From CALGFH01 sp036003705 (lineage in GTDB: Bacteria > Actinomycetota > CALGFH01), in contig DASYSE010000066.1 of NCBI GenBank assembly GCA_036003705.1, forward strand, positions 11,544 to 75,543: DNA of 64,000 bases, in the 5' to 3' direction. The notes under the pieces were generated by a model. That model did not search any database and was not told the DNA's origin. It worked only from the letters and a program-made list of their open reading frames with translations. The translations under genes and the position numbers were made by a program. Each line of letters starts with the position of its first letter. Position 1 is the first letter of the stretch. This document shows positions 23,530 through 35,885 of this stretch, piece by piece.

Positions 23530-24834
23530 GGCGGTGGCGGCCTCGACGGCGCTTGCGGTCAGGTCGACCATCTCGTCGACCTCGGCGTCGGTGACCACCA
23601 GCGGTGGGCCGAGCATGACGAGGTCGCCGTCGACGCCGTCGGCGCAGCCGGTGGACCAGTACAGCAGCAGGCCGCGGTCGCGGGCGGCCGCGACCACGCG
23701 CTCGGCGACCCGCGCCGGCCGCGGGAACGGCGCCCTGGTGACCCGGTCGGCGACCAGCTCGACGGCCACCATCAGCCCCAGGCCGCGGATGTCACCGGCG
23801 GCCGGATGGCCGGCGAGCCGCGCCTCCAGCCCGGCCCGCAGCCGCTTGCCCCTGGTCTCGGCCGCCTCCACCAGCCGGCGCTCCCGCAGCACCCGCAGCA
23901 CCGCCCGGCCGGCGGCGGCGCCGACCACATGGTGGGAATAGGTGAGGCCGTGGGTGAAGCCGCCCTCCCCGATGGTGTCGTGGACCTCCCCGGAGGCGAC
24001 CGCCAGACCGAGCGGCCAGTACCCGGAGGCGGCTCCCTTGGCCAGGACCAGGATGTCGGGCCTGACCGCCCAGTGGTCGCAGGCGAACCAGCGTCCGGTG
24101 CGGCCGAACCCGGTCATGACCTCGTCGGCGATCAGCAGGACCCCGTGGCGGCGGCAGACCTCGGTCACCGCCGGCCAGTAGTCGTCGGGCGGGACGGCCG
24201 CGCCCAGCCCGGCCCCGGCGACCGGCTCGGCCACGAACGCGGCCACCGTGCCCGGCCCCGAGGCCAGGATCTCCTGCTCCAGAGCCTCGGCGTAGCGGCC
24301 GCCGCAGCCGACCGGGTGGGTGTCGGGGAACGGGCAGCGGTACTCGTAGGCGGCGAGGGTGTGGCCGGCCAGGCCGAGCCAGGGCAGGTAGGGCCGGCGC
24401 AGCGGCTCGCGGCCCCCGGCGTCCAGCGCCCCCCTGGTGTTGCCGTGGTAGCTGCCCCGGCGGCCGATCACCCGATGGCGGTCCTCGCCGCGGGCCAGGT
24501 GGTAGGCGCGGGCCATCTTCAGCGCGGTCTCGATCGCCTCGCTCCCGCCCGACACCGGGTAGGTGCGGGCGTCGTCCACGGGCACCAGCCCGGCCAGCTC
24601 CTCGGCGTAGGCCTCCAGCGCCTCGGAGGTGAACATGGTGCCGTGGGCGTAGGCGACCCGCCCCATCTGGTCGAAGATGGCCTCGGCCACCGAGGCGTCG
24701 CCGTGGCCGATGCCGACGACGATCGCCCCGCCGGCCCCGTCCAGATAGCGGCGACCCTCGGTGTCCCAGAGCTCGCAGCCGCTGGCCCTGGCCACCGTCG
24801 GCAGCCCGCTCCCCCTGGCGAACAGGTGGCTCAC
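23527..24834 (-). CDS. Class III (PLP-dependent) aminotransferase
   Basis: The 435-residue product starts at a GTG. Fold type I, class III features: GGSEAIETALKMAR near residue 95, LLIADEVMTGFGRTG with the cofactor-binding Asp, and LVLAKGAASGYWPLG with the PLP Lys near 268. These enzymes move an omega- or alpha-amino group to pyruvate or 2-oxoglutarate. A neighbouring CoA-transferase pair and a second class III enzyme suggest omega-amino acid breakdown. Substrate undetermined. Confidence 0.87.
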   Translation of the reverse strand: MSHLFARGSGLPTVARASGCELWDTEGRRYLDGAGGAIVVGIGHGDASVAEAIFDQMGRVAYAHGTMFTSEALEAYAEELAGLVPVDDARTYPVSGGSEAIETALKMARAYHLARGEDRHRVIGRRGSYHGNTRGALDAGGREPLRRPYLPWLGLAGHTLAAYEYRCPFPDTHPVGCGGRYAEALEQEILASGPGTVAAFVAEPVAGAGLGAAVPPDDYWPAVTEVCRRHGVLLIADEVMTGFGRTGRWFACDHWAVRPDILVLAKGAASGYWPLGLAVASGEVHDTIGEGGFTHGLTYSHHVVGAAAGRAVLRVLRERRLVEAAETRGKRLRAGLEARLAGHPAAGDIRGLGLMVAVELVADRVTRAPFPRPARVAERVVAAARDRGLLLYWSTGCADGVDGDLVMLGPPLVVTDAEVDEMVDLTASAVEAATA

Positions 24835-24875
24835 CTCGGCCCCTCACGGTGAGGATCGTTGCCGGCCGGCTCTTG

Positions 24876-24906
24876 GGGGGGTCCGGGGGGGAGGACTCCC
24901 CTCCGG
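24876..24906. repeat. Dispersed G-rich hairpin, family 3 (15/16 match to the 16-mer)
   Basis: GGGGGGTCCGGGGGG at 24876-24890 is followed by GAGGACTCCCCTCC. This gives a hairpin with the G-run pairing to CTCCCC. It lies in the 106-bp gap between the CoA-transferase beta gene and the aminotransferase gene. Related copies: 25738-25753, 40919-40934, 53651-53666. Confidence 0.55.
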
Positions 24907-24940
24907 ATGAGCCGGGGACCGCCTCGAGTGCATGTCTGTC

Positions 24941-25807
24941 TCACCTCGTCACATACACCCCCTGGGGGTCGAGCTCCTCCCGGATGAGGCGCAGCTCCTC
25001 GTCGGTCGGGTCGGGGGTGACCTGCAGGTCGCCGGCCAGCTTGAGGTCCCAGCCGGTGGCGGCGCGGACGTCGTCGACCCGCACCCCCGGGTGGATGGCG
25101 GCCAGGCACATCTCTCCGGTGTCGGGGTCGAAGCCGTAGCGGCCGAGGTCGGTGACCACCACCGACGGGCCGAGGCCCTGCCAGCCCTTGGCGGCCCGCA
25201 GGGCGGCCCCGCCGAGGTTGCCTGGGCTGGTCCGGAAGTCGATCCGCTCGACGAACGAGCGGGCCGACTGGCGCATGAGCACGAACACCTCGCGGGCGTT
25301 GATGGCGATCTCGCAGGCGCCGCCCGACCCGGGCAGCCGGACCTTGGGCTGCTGGTAGTCGCCGATCACGGTGGTGTTGATGTTGCCGAACCGGTCGAGC
25401 TGGGCGGCGCCGAGGAAGCCGACGTCGACCAGCCCGCCCTGGAGGTAGTAGGAGAACAGCTCCACCATGCTCATGGCCGCGGTCGCCCCGGTGACCAGGC
25501 ACGGGTCGCCGATCGACAGGGGCAGCCGGGCAGGCCTCGCGCCGTAGACGCCCGACTCGTAGATCAGCTCGATGTCGGGCGCGACCGTCCGCTGGGCCAG
25601 GGCGACGGCGATGTTGGGCAGCCCGATGCCGACGAAGCACACCCGCCGCCCGGCCAGCGCCCGCGCCCCGGCCACCACCAGCATCTCGTTCCTGGACCAG
25701 TCCCGTCCCTGCGGGGGGCTGCCGCTTCGCCCCTTCAGCCCCCCGGACCCCCCGCCCATCAGCGGTAGTCCCCTTCGCCCCTTCAGCCCCCCGGAGCCCC
25801 CGCCCAT
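24941..25807 (-). CDS. CoA-transferase subunit beta (glutaconate CoA-transferase GctB-like)
   Basis: The ATG at 25807 overlaps the stop of the alpha-subunit gene as TGATG and gives 288 residues. A second in-frame ATG at 25759 lies in a tandem copy of the same junction. The catalytic segment ELIYESGVYGA has the Glu-Ser-Gly of family I CoA-transferases, where the Glu forms the thioester. With the alpha subunit it would move CoA between a dicarboxylate or acyl acid and a donor. IpdB-type hydrolases of steroid breakdown are related, so that alternative remains open. Confidence 0.83.
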   Translation of the reverse strand: MGGGSGGLKGRRGLPLMGGGSGGLKGRSGSPPQGRDWSRNEMLVVAGARALAGRRVCFVGIGLPNIAVALAQRTVAPDIELIYESGVYGARPARLPLSIGDPCLVTGATAAMSMVELFSYYLQGGLVDVGFLGAAQLDRFGNINTTVIGDYQQPKVRLPGSGGACEIAINAREVFVLMRQSARSFVERIDFRTSPGNLGGAALRAAKGWQGLGPSVVVTDLGRYGFDPDTGEMCLAAIHPGVRVDDVRAATGWDLKLAGDLQVTPDPTDEELRLIREELDPQGVYVTR

Positions 25808-25820
25808 CAGCGGTAGTCCC
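25725..25820. repeat. 48-bp tandem duplication spanning the alpha/beta CoA-transferase gene junction
   Basis: Units 25725-25772 and 25773-25820 are almost identical. On the minus strand each contains GACTACCGCTGATG, the end of the alpha gene overlapping the start of the beta gene. The second copy in transcription order lies inside the beta reading frame and is kept in frame (16 codons). Unit 1 also contains the exact reverse complement of the family 3 16-mer, at 25738-25753. Confidence 0.93.
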
Positions 25821-26818
25821 CGTAGTCGACCGCGCCGGACAGGGCCGGGGCCGGGGTCAGCTCGGCCCAGCGCTCGGCGCCGAGCTTGTCCACGTACTCC
25901 TGGTGGGTCGCGGTGCCGTGGACCCACTCGTCCAGCCAGGCGGCAAGGCGCCGCGGGTCGCGGCTGATCTGGTCCCATTCCAGGTAGAAGCGGTTGTCGC
26001 GGTCGTAGTAGCCCTGGGCGTAGGAGGGGTGGGCGCCGCGCGGGCAGACGACCACCGCGTCGACCTTGATGCCGGGGATCAGGGTCCGGTTGGGGTCGGC
26101 CCGCACGACCTCCTCGGCGACCAGCTCCTCGACGACCACGATCACCCGGCCGGCCGCGAACGCCGCCTCCTTCTGGCAGCCGGTCAGCCCCCAGATCTGG
26201 GTGTTGCCGGCCGCATCGGCCCGCTGGGCGCCGACAATGGCCACGTCGGGGTTGAGCGGCGGCACCGCGAACACCGGCTCGCCGCCGAACGGGGAGGTGA
26301 CCGGACGGATGTTGGGGTTGACCCGGGGCAGGTCGGTCTCGAAGTAGGACCGCAGCGGCCAGAACGGCAGCTTGGCGGCGCCGGCGGTGTAGCGCCCGAC
26401 CATCCCGAAGTGGCTGTACTCCTCCAGCTCCAGCGGGGCCGGGTCATGGTGCTCGACCCGCCGCCGGATGGCGTGCAGCGACCCCACCCCCGGGTTGCCC
26501 ATCCAGGAGAAGACCAGCTTGCGCGCCACCCCTGCCGCGACCATCTGGTCGTAGACGACATCGGGGGTGAGCCGGCACAGGGTCAGGTCGCGGCGCCGCT
26601 GGCGGATCACCTCGTGCCCGGCCGCGAACGAGATCAGATGCGTGAAGCCTTCGATGGCCAGGGTGTCGCCGTCGCGGACCAGCTCCGAGATGGCGTCGTG
26701 CATGCTGGCGACCTTGCTGGCACCTCGACCAACCGCGGTCCCCGGTCCACGTGGGGGGAGCCCCGGCTCCCCTCCACCGCCACCCGGGAGCGCCGGCGCC
26801 ATGGTCGGCCGACCCGCT

Positions 26819-26826
<8 letters not shown>
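25807..26826 (-). CDS. CoA-transferase subunit alpha (glutaconate CoA-transferase GctA-like)
   Basis: The conserved domain begins with MHDAISELVRDGDTLAIEGF, close to the usual N-terminus of GctA-type subunits. It continues with LVFSWMGNPGVGSL and PDVAIVGAQRADAAGN. The GTG at 26826 overlaps the preceding aminotransferase stop by 8 bp and gives 339 residues, but its first ~35 residues are Gly/Pro-rich and encoded by a dispersed repeat. The ATG at 26703 would give a normal-length subunit without that extension. It forms a heteromer with the beta subunit encoded next. Confidence 0.85.
26735..26826 (-). repeat. Dispersed repeat family 2 (hairpin element), copy 1
   Basis: The plus strand reads GTGGGGGGAGCCCCGGCTCC followed by CCTCCACCGCCA. 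The hairpin GGGGAGCC-CC-GGCTCCCC is at 26755-26772. Similarity to 41990-42080 extends for about 80 bp. It lies at the 5' end of the CoA-transferase alpha gene. Confidence 0.75.
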
Positions 26827-28167
<1,341 letters not shown>

Positions 28168-28171
<4 letters not shown>

Positions 28172-29727
28172 CCGACCACCGTCTGCGACTGCTCGCGCAT
28201 GAACTGCTGCACGTAGTACGGGCCGCCGCCGGCCTTGCCGGAGCTGCCCGACCCCTTCCAGCCGCCGAACGGCTGCACGCCCGGCCAGGCGCCGGTGGTG
28301 GCGCCGGCCTTGCGGTTGACGTAGACGACCCCGGCCTGGATCCGGTCGAGGAACCGGTCGACCTCGGCCTCGTCGCCAGAGTAGAAGCCGGCGGTCAGGC
28401 CGTATTCGGTGTCGTTGGCCAGCTCCATCGCCTCGTCGATCGAGTCCACCGGGGCAACGGCCACGAACGGCACGAACAGCTCGTCCTTGAACAACCGGTG
28501 GTCGGCGGGCAGGTCGGCGACCACCGTCGGGGCGACGTAGTTGCCGTCGGGCAGGTCGTCGCCATTGAGCACCTCGCCGCCGGCGAGCACGCGGCCCTCC
28601 TTGCGCGCCTCCCTGACGGCCTGCTTGAACCGGTCGACCGCCTGCTCGTCGATCACCGGGCCCATGTAGACGTCGCGGTCCAGCGGGTCGCCGACCCGGA
28701 GCTGGGTGGCCCGGTCGGCCAGCCGGCCGGTGAACTCCCCGGCCACCGCCCGCTCCACGTACACCCGCGAGCAGGCCGAGCACTTCTGGCCCGAGAAGCC
28801 GAACGCCGACCGGAGCACGCCCTCGGCGGCCAGGTCCAGATCGGCCTTGGCCGACACGATGGCCGGGTTCTTGCCGCCCATCTCGCAGATCGCCGGCCGG
28901 GGGATGCCCTTGGAGAACTCCTTGTAGATCTTCATGCCGACCGCGTAGGAGCCGGTGAAGGTGATGCCGTCGATGCCCGGGTGGTCGACCACCAGCTTGC
29001 CCACCTCGTCGCCGCCGGGCAGCAGGTGGAAGGCGCCGGCGGGCAGGCCGGCGTCGCGCAGGCAGACGTACAGCTGGTAGGCGGTGAACGAGCCCTGCGG
29101 GGAGGGCTTGAGCACCACCGTGTTGCCGGCGGCCAGGGCCCCGCCGGCCGGCCCGGCGGCCAGGGCCATGGGGAAGTTGAACGGGCTGATCACCGCCCAC
29201 ACGCCGTACGGCTTGAGCACCGACCGGGTGTGCTCGTCGGCCGACAGCTGGCCCATCCTGCGGGCGAACCCGTCGTTGTCGTCCAGCTGCTGGCAGTAGT
29301 AGCGGATCAGGTCGGCCGACTCCTCGACGTCGCCGAGGGCCTCCAGCCGGTTCTTGCCGACCTCCATGGTCATCAGGGCGGCCAGCTCGTTGGAGCGCTC
29401 GCTGATCAGGTCGGCGGCCCGGCGCAGCAGCGCCACCCGCTCCTGCCACGGCATGCCCGACCAGGCCGGGAAGGTGGCCTTGGCGGCGGTGACGGCGTCG
29501 TCGACGTCGCGCTCGCTGGCCGAGTGGACTTCTGCCAGCTCCAGCTTGGCGTCGTTGGGGCTGCCCAGCATGAAGGTCTCGCCGTCGGTGCGGGGCTGGC
29601 CGTCGACGACCGTGGGGATGGTCTGGCCGACCCAGGCCCTGGCCGTCTTCAGGCCCTCCTCGTAGGCGGCGTGCAGTTCCTCGTTGTCGGCCGAGAGGGT
29701 GGCGTAGGTGACCCGGAACTTGGCCAT
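28168..29727 (-). CDS. Aldehyde dehydrogenase, 1-pyrroline-5-carboxylate dehydrogenase type
   Basis: The 519-residue product starts at an ATG after GAAGGGAG. Catalytic features: general base Glu in CEMGGKNPAIV, nucleophilic Cys in GFSGQKCSACSR near residue 310, NAD-site ISPFNFPMALAAGP and FTGSYAVGMK. The N-terminal ~40 residues and the C-terminal block QPFGGWKGSGSSGKAGG match the PruA/RocA branch, which oxidises glutamate semialdehyde to glutamate. It heads the operon with an aminotransferase and CoA-transferase, so another semialdehyde is possible. Confidence 0.88.
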
Positions 29728-29795
29728 GGTGGTGCTCCCTTCGATGGGCGGCGCGCTGCTTCAGGTTGCCGTCGGAGACGAGTCTACCTGGGGTG

Positions 29796-31466
29796 TTAGG
29801 TCCAGCCGCCGAAGCTCCGGGCGGCGGGGACATGCAGCTGCTCCGGCCCGTGGGCCAGGCGGCCGGCGACCATGGTGAAGATCGCCTCGGTGCCTTCCAG
29901 GCCGCGGGGGTCGGCGGCGAGCACGTCGCCGGCGAAGGCGGTCAGGTCGGCCCGCTGGCCGGCCTCGATGGTGCCGCTGACCCGCTCCTGGCGGGCCAGG
30001 ATCCGGCCGCCGAGGGTGAACACCTCCAGGGCGACGGGCAGGCCGAGGCGCTGGCTGGGCCGGTGGTGGTGGACGGCGGCGGCAACCCCGTGCCATGGGT
30101 CGAGCGGGGTGACGCGGGCGTCGGAGGAGCCGCCGGTCGGCACCCCGCGCCGCCACAGGTCGGCGAACGGGTTCATGCTCTTGGCCCGGCGCGGGCCCAG
30201 CCGGCGGGCGTACATGCCGTCGGGGCCGCCCCAGGCGGCGTCGAAGGCCGGCTGCACGCTGGCCGCCAGCCCCAGCTCGGCCATCCGGTCGGCGCCGTCG
30301 GCCCCCAGCAGCTCGACATGCTCGATCCGGTGCCGGCAGCCCCGGAAGGCGGTCGGGCCGACCGTCCGCACGGCCCGGCGGGCGCAGCGCAGGGCCTGGC
30401 CGATGGCCACGTCGCCGATGGCGTGGACCCCGACCTGCACGCCTTCCAGGCTGGCCCGGACGTAGAGCTCGGTCAGCTCCTCGTCGTCGTGGTACAGCAC
30501 CCCGCAGGTGTCGGGCCGGTCATGGTAGGGGGTGGACAGGGCGGCGGTGTGGGAGCCGAGCGACCCGTCGAGGAACAGGTCGCCCCCGACCTGGGAGAGC
30601 TTCCGCCCGGCCACGTAGTCCAGGTCCAGGTCGCCCCAGTAGCCGATCACCTCGATGGGCAGCGCCTCCACCCGGTCCAGCAGCAGCTCGAAGTCACGGC
30701 GACCGGTGATGTCGGGGCCGGCCATCTCGTGGACGCAGGTCACCCCGCGCCTGGCGGCAAGGCACAGGGCGGCGTCCTGGGCGGCCAGCAGGGTGGCGGC
30801 GGGCAGGCTGTCGAGGGCGAACCGGCGGGCCAGGTGGTTGGCCTCGCCTCCGGTCACCCCGGTGGGGGCGCCGTCGGCGCCCCGGTCGCAGCCGGGGGCG
30901 TCCAGCGCGCCCGAGTCGCCGAGCACGTCGAGGGTGGCGAAGCCCTGGTGGCCGTCGACCCGCGACAGGTAGACGGGGCGGCCCCCGGCGGCCTCGGCCA
31001 GCGCGGCCGGGGAGGGCAGCTCCGGGGTGGCGAACCGGGTCTCGTCGTAACCGTCGCCCCAGAGCAGGCCACCGGCGCCGGCGTGGCCGGCCCGTGCCGC
31101 GGCCGCCCTGACCCGGTCCAGCAGTTCGGCCGGGGAGCGGACCTCGCGCAGGTCGGCGCCGTGGTCGGCCAGGCCGGTGGCGGACAGGTGGACATGGGCG
31201 TCGACGAACCCGGGCATGAGGGTGGCGTCGCCGAGGTCGACCACCCGGTCGGCGCCCAGCGACGCGGCGTCGGCGGCGGGGACGATCGCGGTGATGCGCC
31301 CGCTCTCGATGGCGACGGCCAGGTCGAGGCGGCGGCCGAGGGCGTCGCCGAGGCGGTTGCGGGAGTCATGGAGGCTCGACCCGGCTGCCCCCCAGACGGT
31401 GTGGGCGATCACCACGAGGCCGGGCACGGGTTTGGGGAACCTCCTCGGGCGCCGGGCCGGCGCCAT
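29796..31466 (-). CDS. Amidohydrolase family protein (YtcJ-like metal-dependent hydrolase)
   Basis: This 556-residue metallo-hydrolase has the N-terminal metal motif MPGFVDAHVHLS near residue 86, a later His in QVGVHAIGDVAIGQAL, HRIEHVELL, and Asp in TGGSSDARVTPLDPW. These are the ligands of the amidohydrolase-3/YtcJ group. Substrates of this group are mostly unknown. The ATG at 31466 lacks a clear ribosome binding site; a start near residue 15 (VPGLVVIAH) is possible. It lies downstream of, and diverges from, the FtsH-like gene. Confidence 0.82.
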   Translation of the reverse strand: MAPARRPRRFPKPVPGLVVIAHTVWGAAGSSLHDSRNRLGDALGRRLDLAVAIESGRITAIVPAADAASLGADRVVDLGDATLMPGFVDAHVHLSATGLADHGADLREVRSPAELLDRVRAAAARAGHAGAGGLLWGDGYDETRFATPELPSPAALAEAAGGRPVYLSRVDGHQGFATLDVLGDSGALDAPGCDRGADGAPTGVTGGEANHLARRFALDSLPAATLLAAQDAALCLAARRGVTCVHEMAGPDITGRRDFELLLDRVEALPIEVIGYWGDLDLDYVAGRKLSQVGGDLFLDGSLGSHTAALSTPYHDRPDTCGVLYHDDEELTELYVRASLEGVQVGVHAIGDVAIGQALRCARRAVRTVGPTAFRGCRHRIEHVELLGADGADRMAELGLAASVQPAFDAAWGGPDGMYARRLGPRRAKSMNPFADLWRRGVPTGGSSDARVTPLDPWHGVAAAVHHHRPSQRLGLPVALEVFTLGGRILARQERVSGTIEAGQRADLTAFAGDVLAADPRGLEGTEAIFTMVAGRLAHGPEQLHVPAARSFGGWT

Positions 31467-31647
31467 GGCATCACGGGACCGACGAACACGTCGGACTGTA
31501 GGCTGGCAGTCTAGGCAATGTCCCCCATGGGGGCCAGGGGGGCGTCCGATCGGGCTGCCCTGTCTGGCGGGATACCGGGCCGTGTCGCATACTCGAAGCC
31601 AGCATTGCGCAGGTCGGCCGGCTGAAGGCGTCAGGAAGGCGGGGTCC

Positions 31648-33675
<2,028 letters not shown>

Positions 33676-33693
33676 GGCCCACGGCGGTCTTGG

Positions 33694-34764
33694 CTACGGC
33701 TGCAAGGTGGCGTCGAGCGGGACGGTCTGGACGCCGACGCCGAGGGCGACGGTGAGCCGTGGCGTCGGCTGGGCCGGGCAGACGAGCACGATGCCCTGGG
33801 CGCCCTGCTGGTTGTCGTCCCGGCCGAGCACCTGCGTGCGCCGGCACAGGACGCGCCCGCCGGCCCGCAGCTCGGCGCTCAGGGGCAGGGCGTCGCCTGG
33901 CACGCCGCGGAACCCAGCCGAGGCGTCGACCACCACGACGGCCTGCCCGCGGCCGACAAACGCCGAGCTCACCCGCGGCTGCAGCTCGATGCCGCGCACG
34001 ACGACGCCGAGGCCGGCCCGGACGGTGTCCCTCGGCCCGGGATCGATCGCCCGCAGCGGCGGGCTGGCCGGCCAGGGCCCCGACGTGTCCAGCTGGATGG
34101 TCTGGTCGCGGGGGCGGACGACCACCAGGGCGGCGAGCTTGATCCTGGCCAGCGACGACAGCTGGGGCGCCGGTCCGGTGGCCACGGTGTAGAGGTCGGG
34201 CTCGACCTCGTTCTGGAGCACCGGGGTGCCGCCCTCGGTGCCGAGCTGCTGATGCTCGACGGTGGAGAACACTCCCCCGCCGGTGTCGAGCAGCCGCAAC
34301 GCCCGCAGGGCGAGCACCCGCTGGCCGGCCGGCAGGCCGTGGATTCGGAAGGTGACCGTGGCGATCGTCTCCCGGTCGCTGGTCAAGAAGCGGCTGGCCG
34401 CGACCGCCGTGATGGTGAGCTTCCCGTCACGGGCGGTCCAGCCGAGGTCGCGGGCGTCGGCGCCCGGCGCGGCGGGGGTCCTGGCGGGCGTCGCCGGGGC
34501 GGCCCTGGACGCCGGAGCGGCCGGCCGGGCGACGCTGCGGCCGGCCACGAACGCAAGGCCGGCCACCACCAGCGTGGCCGCGGTCAGGGCGATCCGGAGC
34601 CGGGACGGCGCCGGCGGGGGGACCGGGGCCTCCGGGTGCGGCGGCAGGTCGCGCTGCCGGCCGGTCTCGGCCGAGTCCTCCAGGGTGGCCAGCGGCGTTG
34701 CGCAGGTGGGGCAGACCGTCTCGCCTGGACGGACGGCGTCGCAGCGGGGGCACCAGGCTCTCAT
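33694..34764 (-). CDS. Zinc-ribbon membrane protein, paralogue 1
   Basis: This 356-residue protein starts MRAWCPRCDAVR and has a Cys4 zinc ribbon (CPRC...CPTC) within the first 22 residues. A Pro-rich linker, one membrane helix (about 58-76), an Ala/Pro-rich spacer and a large beta-rich extracytoplasmic domain follow. The start overlaps the previous gene as ATGA. Its architecture mirrors that of the gene upstream. No enzymatic motif is visible; a sensor or envelope-binding role is possible. Confidence 0.75.
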   Translation of the reverse strand: MRAWCPRCDAVRPGETVCPTCATPLATLEDSAETGRQRDLPPHPEAPVPPPAPSRLRIALTAATLVVAGLAFVAGRSVARPAAPASRAAPATPARTPAAPGADARDLGWTARDGKLTITAVAASRFLTSDRETIATVTFRIHGLPAGQRVLALRALRLLDTGGGVFSTVEHQQLGTEGGTPVLQNEVEPDLYTVATGPAPQLSSLARIKLAALVVVRPRDQTIQLDTSGPWPASPPLRAIDPGPRDTVRAGLGVVVRGIELQPRVSSAFVGRGQAVVVVDASAGFRGVPGDALPLSAELRAGGRVLCRRTQVLGRDDNQQGAQGIVLVCPAQPTPRLTVALGVGVQTVPLDATLQP

Positions 34765-35879
34765 GGGAGGCCGCCCTGCTGGCTGATCGTCCAGGCGCCC
34801 TGGACGGTCTCCTCGGCCTTGGCCTGGACGACGACCTCGAACGGCAACGGGTCGCCGGCGGGGGCGTCGAGGCCGACGGCCGCCAGCTGATCGGCCCGGA
34901 CCGAGACCACCGCGGTGCCGTCGGACCCGTCGATCCAGGCCGACAGCTCGGAGATGCCGGCGTCGTCGGTGACGGTCACCCGCCGGCTCGACGGGTTGAG
35001 GACCGACCGCTCCAGCCGGCCGACCGCCTGCAGCACGACCATGATCAGGCCGCGGCGGTACGCGGACCCGGCAAGCCGCACGGTGCGGCAGTCCTGGCAG
35101 GCCAGGCGCAGCCGGCAGGCAGGGCAGTCCCGGCGCGCGGACAGCCATTCGGGGTCCTGGAGGTTGTCGCCCAGCTTCCTCTGCAGCTCCCGGTCGACCA
35201 GGGTGCCGCGCACGCGCTCCTCCACATGCCTGGCCACGATGAGCCCGCGTAGCTCCACGGTCGCCACGGCCTGCTGGTCGAGGGTCCGGTCGAGCACCAC
35301 CTCGGTGTCGATGCCGCCCTGGGACGCCGGCCGGCTGCCGGCGGTGGAGATGCTGGCGATCCCCCCGCCGGGCAGCAGGTCCTTGCCGGCGCCGTCGCGG
35401 ACCCGGAGACCTTCCAGGCCGCTGATCTCGCGACCGCGGGTCACCCCCGTGACGTGCAGCTCCAGCCGGCTGAAGCCGGTGCCGACGGTGATGCTGCGCA
35501 GCGTGATGGTGAGCCCGCCGCCCTGCGCCCGCCAGTCGAGGTCGCGCCGGACGGTGTCGGGCCGTTCGTCGATGAGGCCGGGCACGGTGGCCGCCGGCGC
35601 GGCCGTCTGGGCCGAAGGGGTGGTGCGGCTCAGCCGTCCTGCCGCGAACGCGCTGGCCACGGCGGCGACGACCAGCAGGGCGACCCCGAAGACGCCGACC
35701 GCCGACAGCAGCGCCCGCAGCCTGCGGCCGGCCCGGTCGACCCGCCGGGGCTGCGGCTGCCCCGGACGGGCCGGGGGAACGGTCAGCAGCCGCCGGCCGC
35801 ACACCGGGCAGGCCGCTCCCGGCCTGGCCGCCCGCAGCTCGTCGCAGCGTGGGCACCATGCCCGCCTGCCCCCGGTCAT
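34761..35879 (-). CDS. Zinc-ribbon membrane protein, paralogue 2 with an internal Cys cluster
   Basis: The 372-residue product begins MTGGRRAWCPRCDELR with a Cys4 ribbon (CPRC...CPVC). A membrane helix follows (about 58-80), then a beta-rich region with DLDWRAQGGGLTITL that parallels DLGWTARDGKLTITA in the next gene. Unlike its neighbour it carries a second Cys cluster, CPACRLRLACQDC, near residue 255. The two genes overlap by 4 bp and are probably an old tandem duplication. Function unknown. Confidence 0.75.
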   Translation of the reverse strand: MTGGRRAWCPRCDELRAARPGAACPVCGRRLLTVPPARPGQPQPRRVDRAGRRLRALLSAVGVFGVALLVVAAVASAFAAGRLSRTTPSAQTAAPAATVPGLIDERPDTVRRDLDWRAQGGGLTITLRSITVGTGFSRLELHVTGVTRGREISGLEGLRVRDGAGKDLLPGGGIASISTAGSRPASQGGIDTEVVLDRTLDQQAVATVELRGLIVARHVEERVRGTLVDRELQRKLGDNLQDPEWLSARRDCPACRLRLACQDCRTVRLAGSAYRRGLIMVVLQAVGRLERSVLNPSSRRVTVTDDAGISELSAWIDGSDGTAVVSVRADQLAAVGLDAPAGDPLPFEVVVQAKAEETVQGAWTISQQGGLP

Positions 35880-35885
35880 GGCCGC

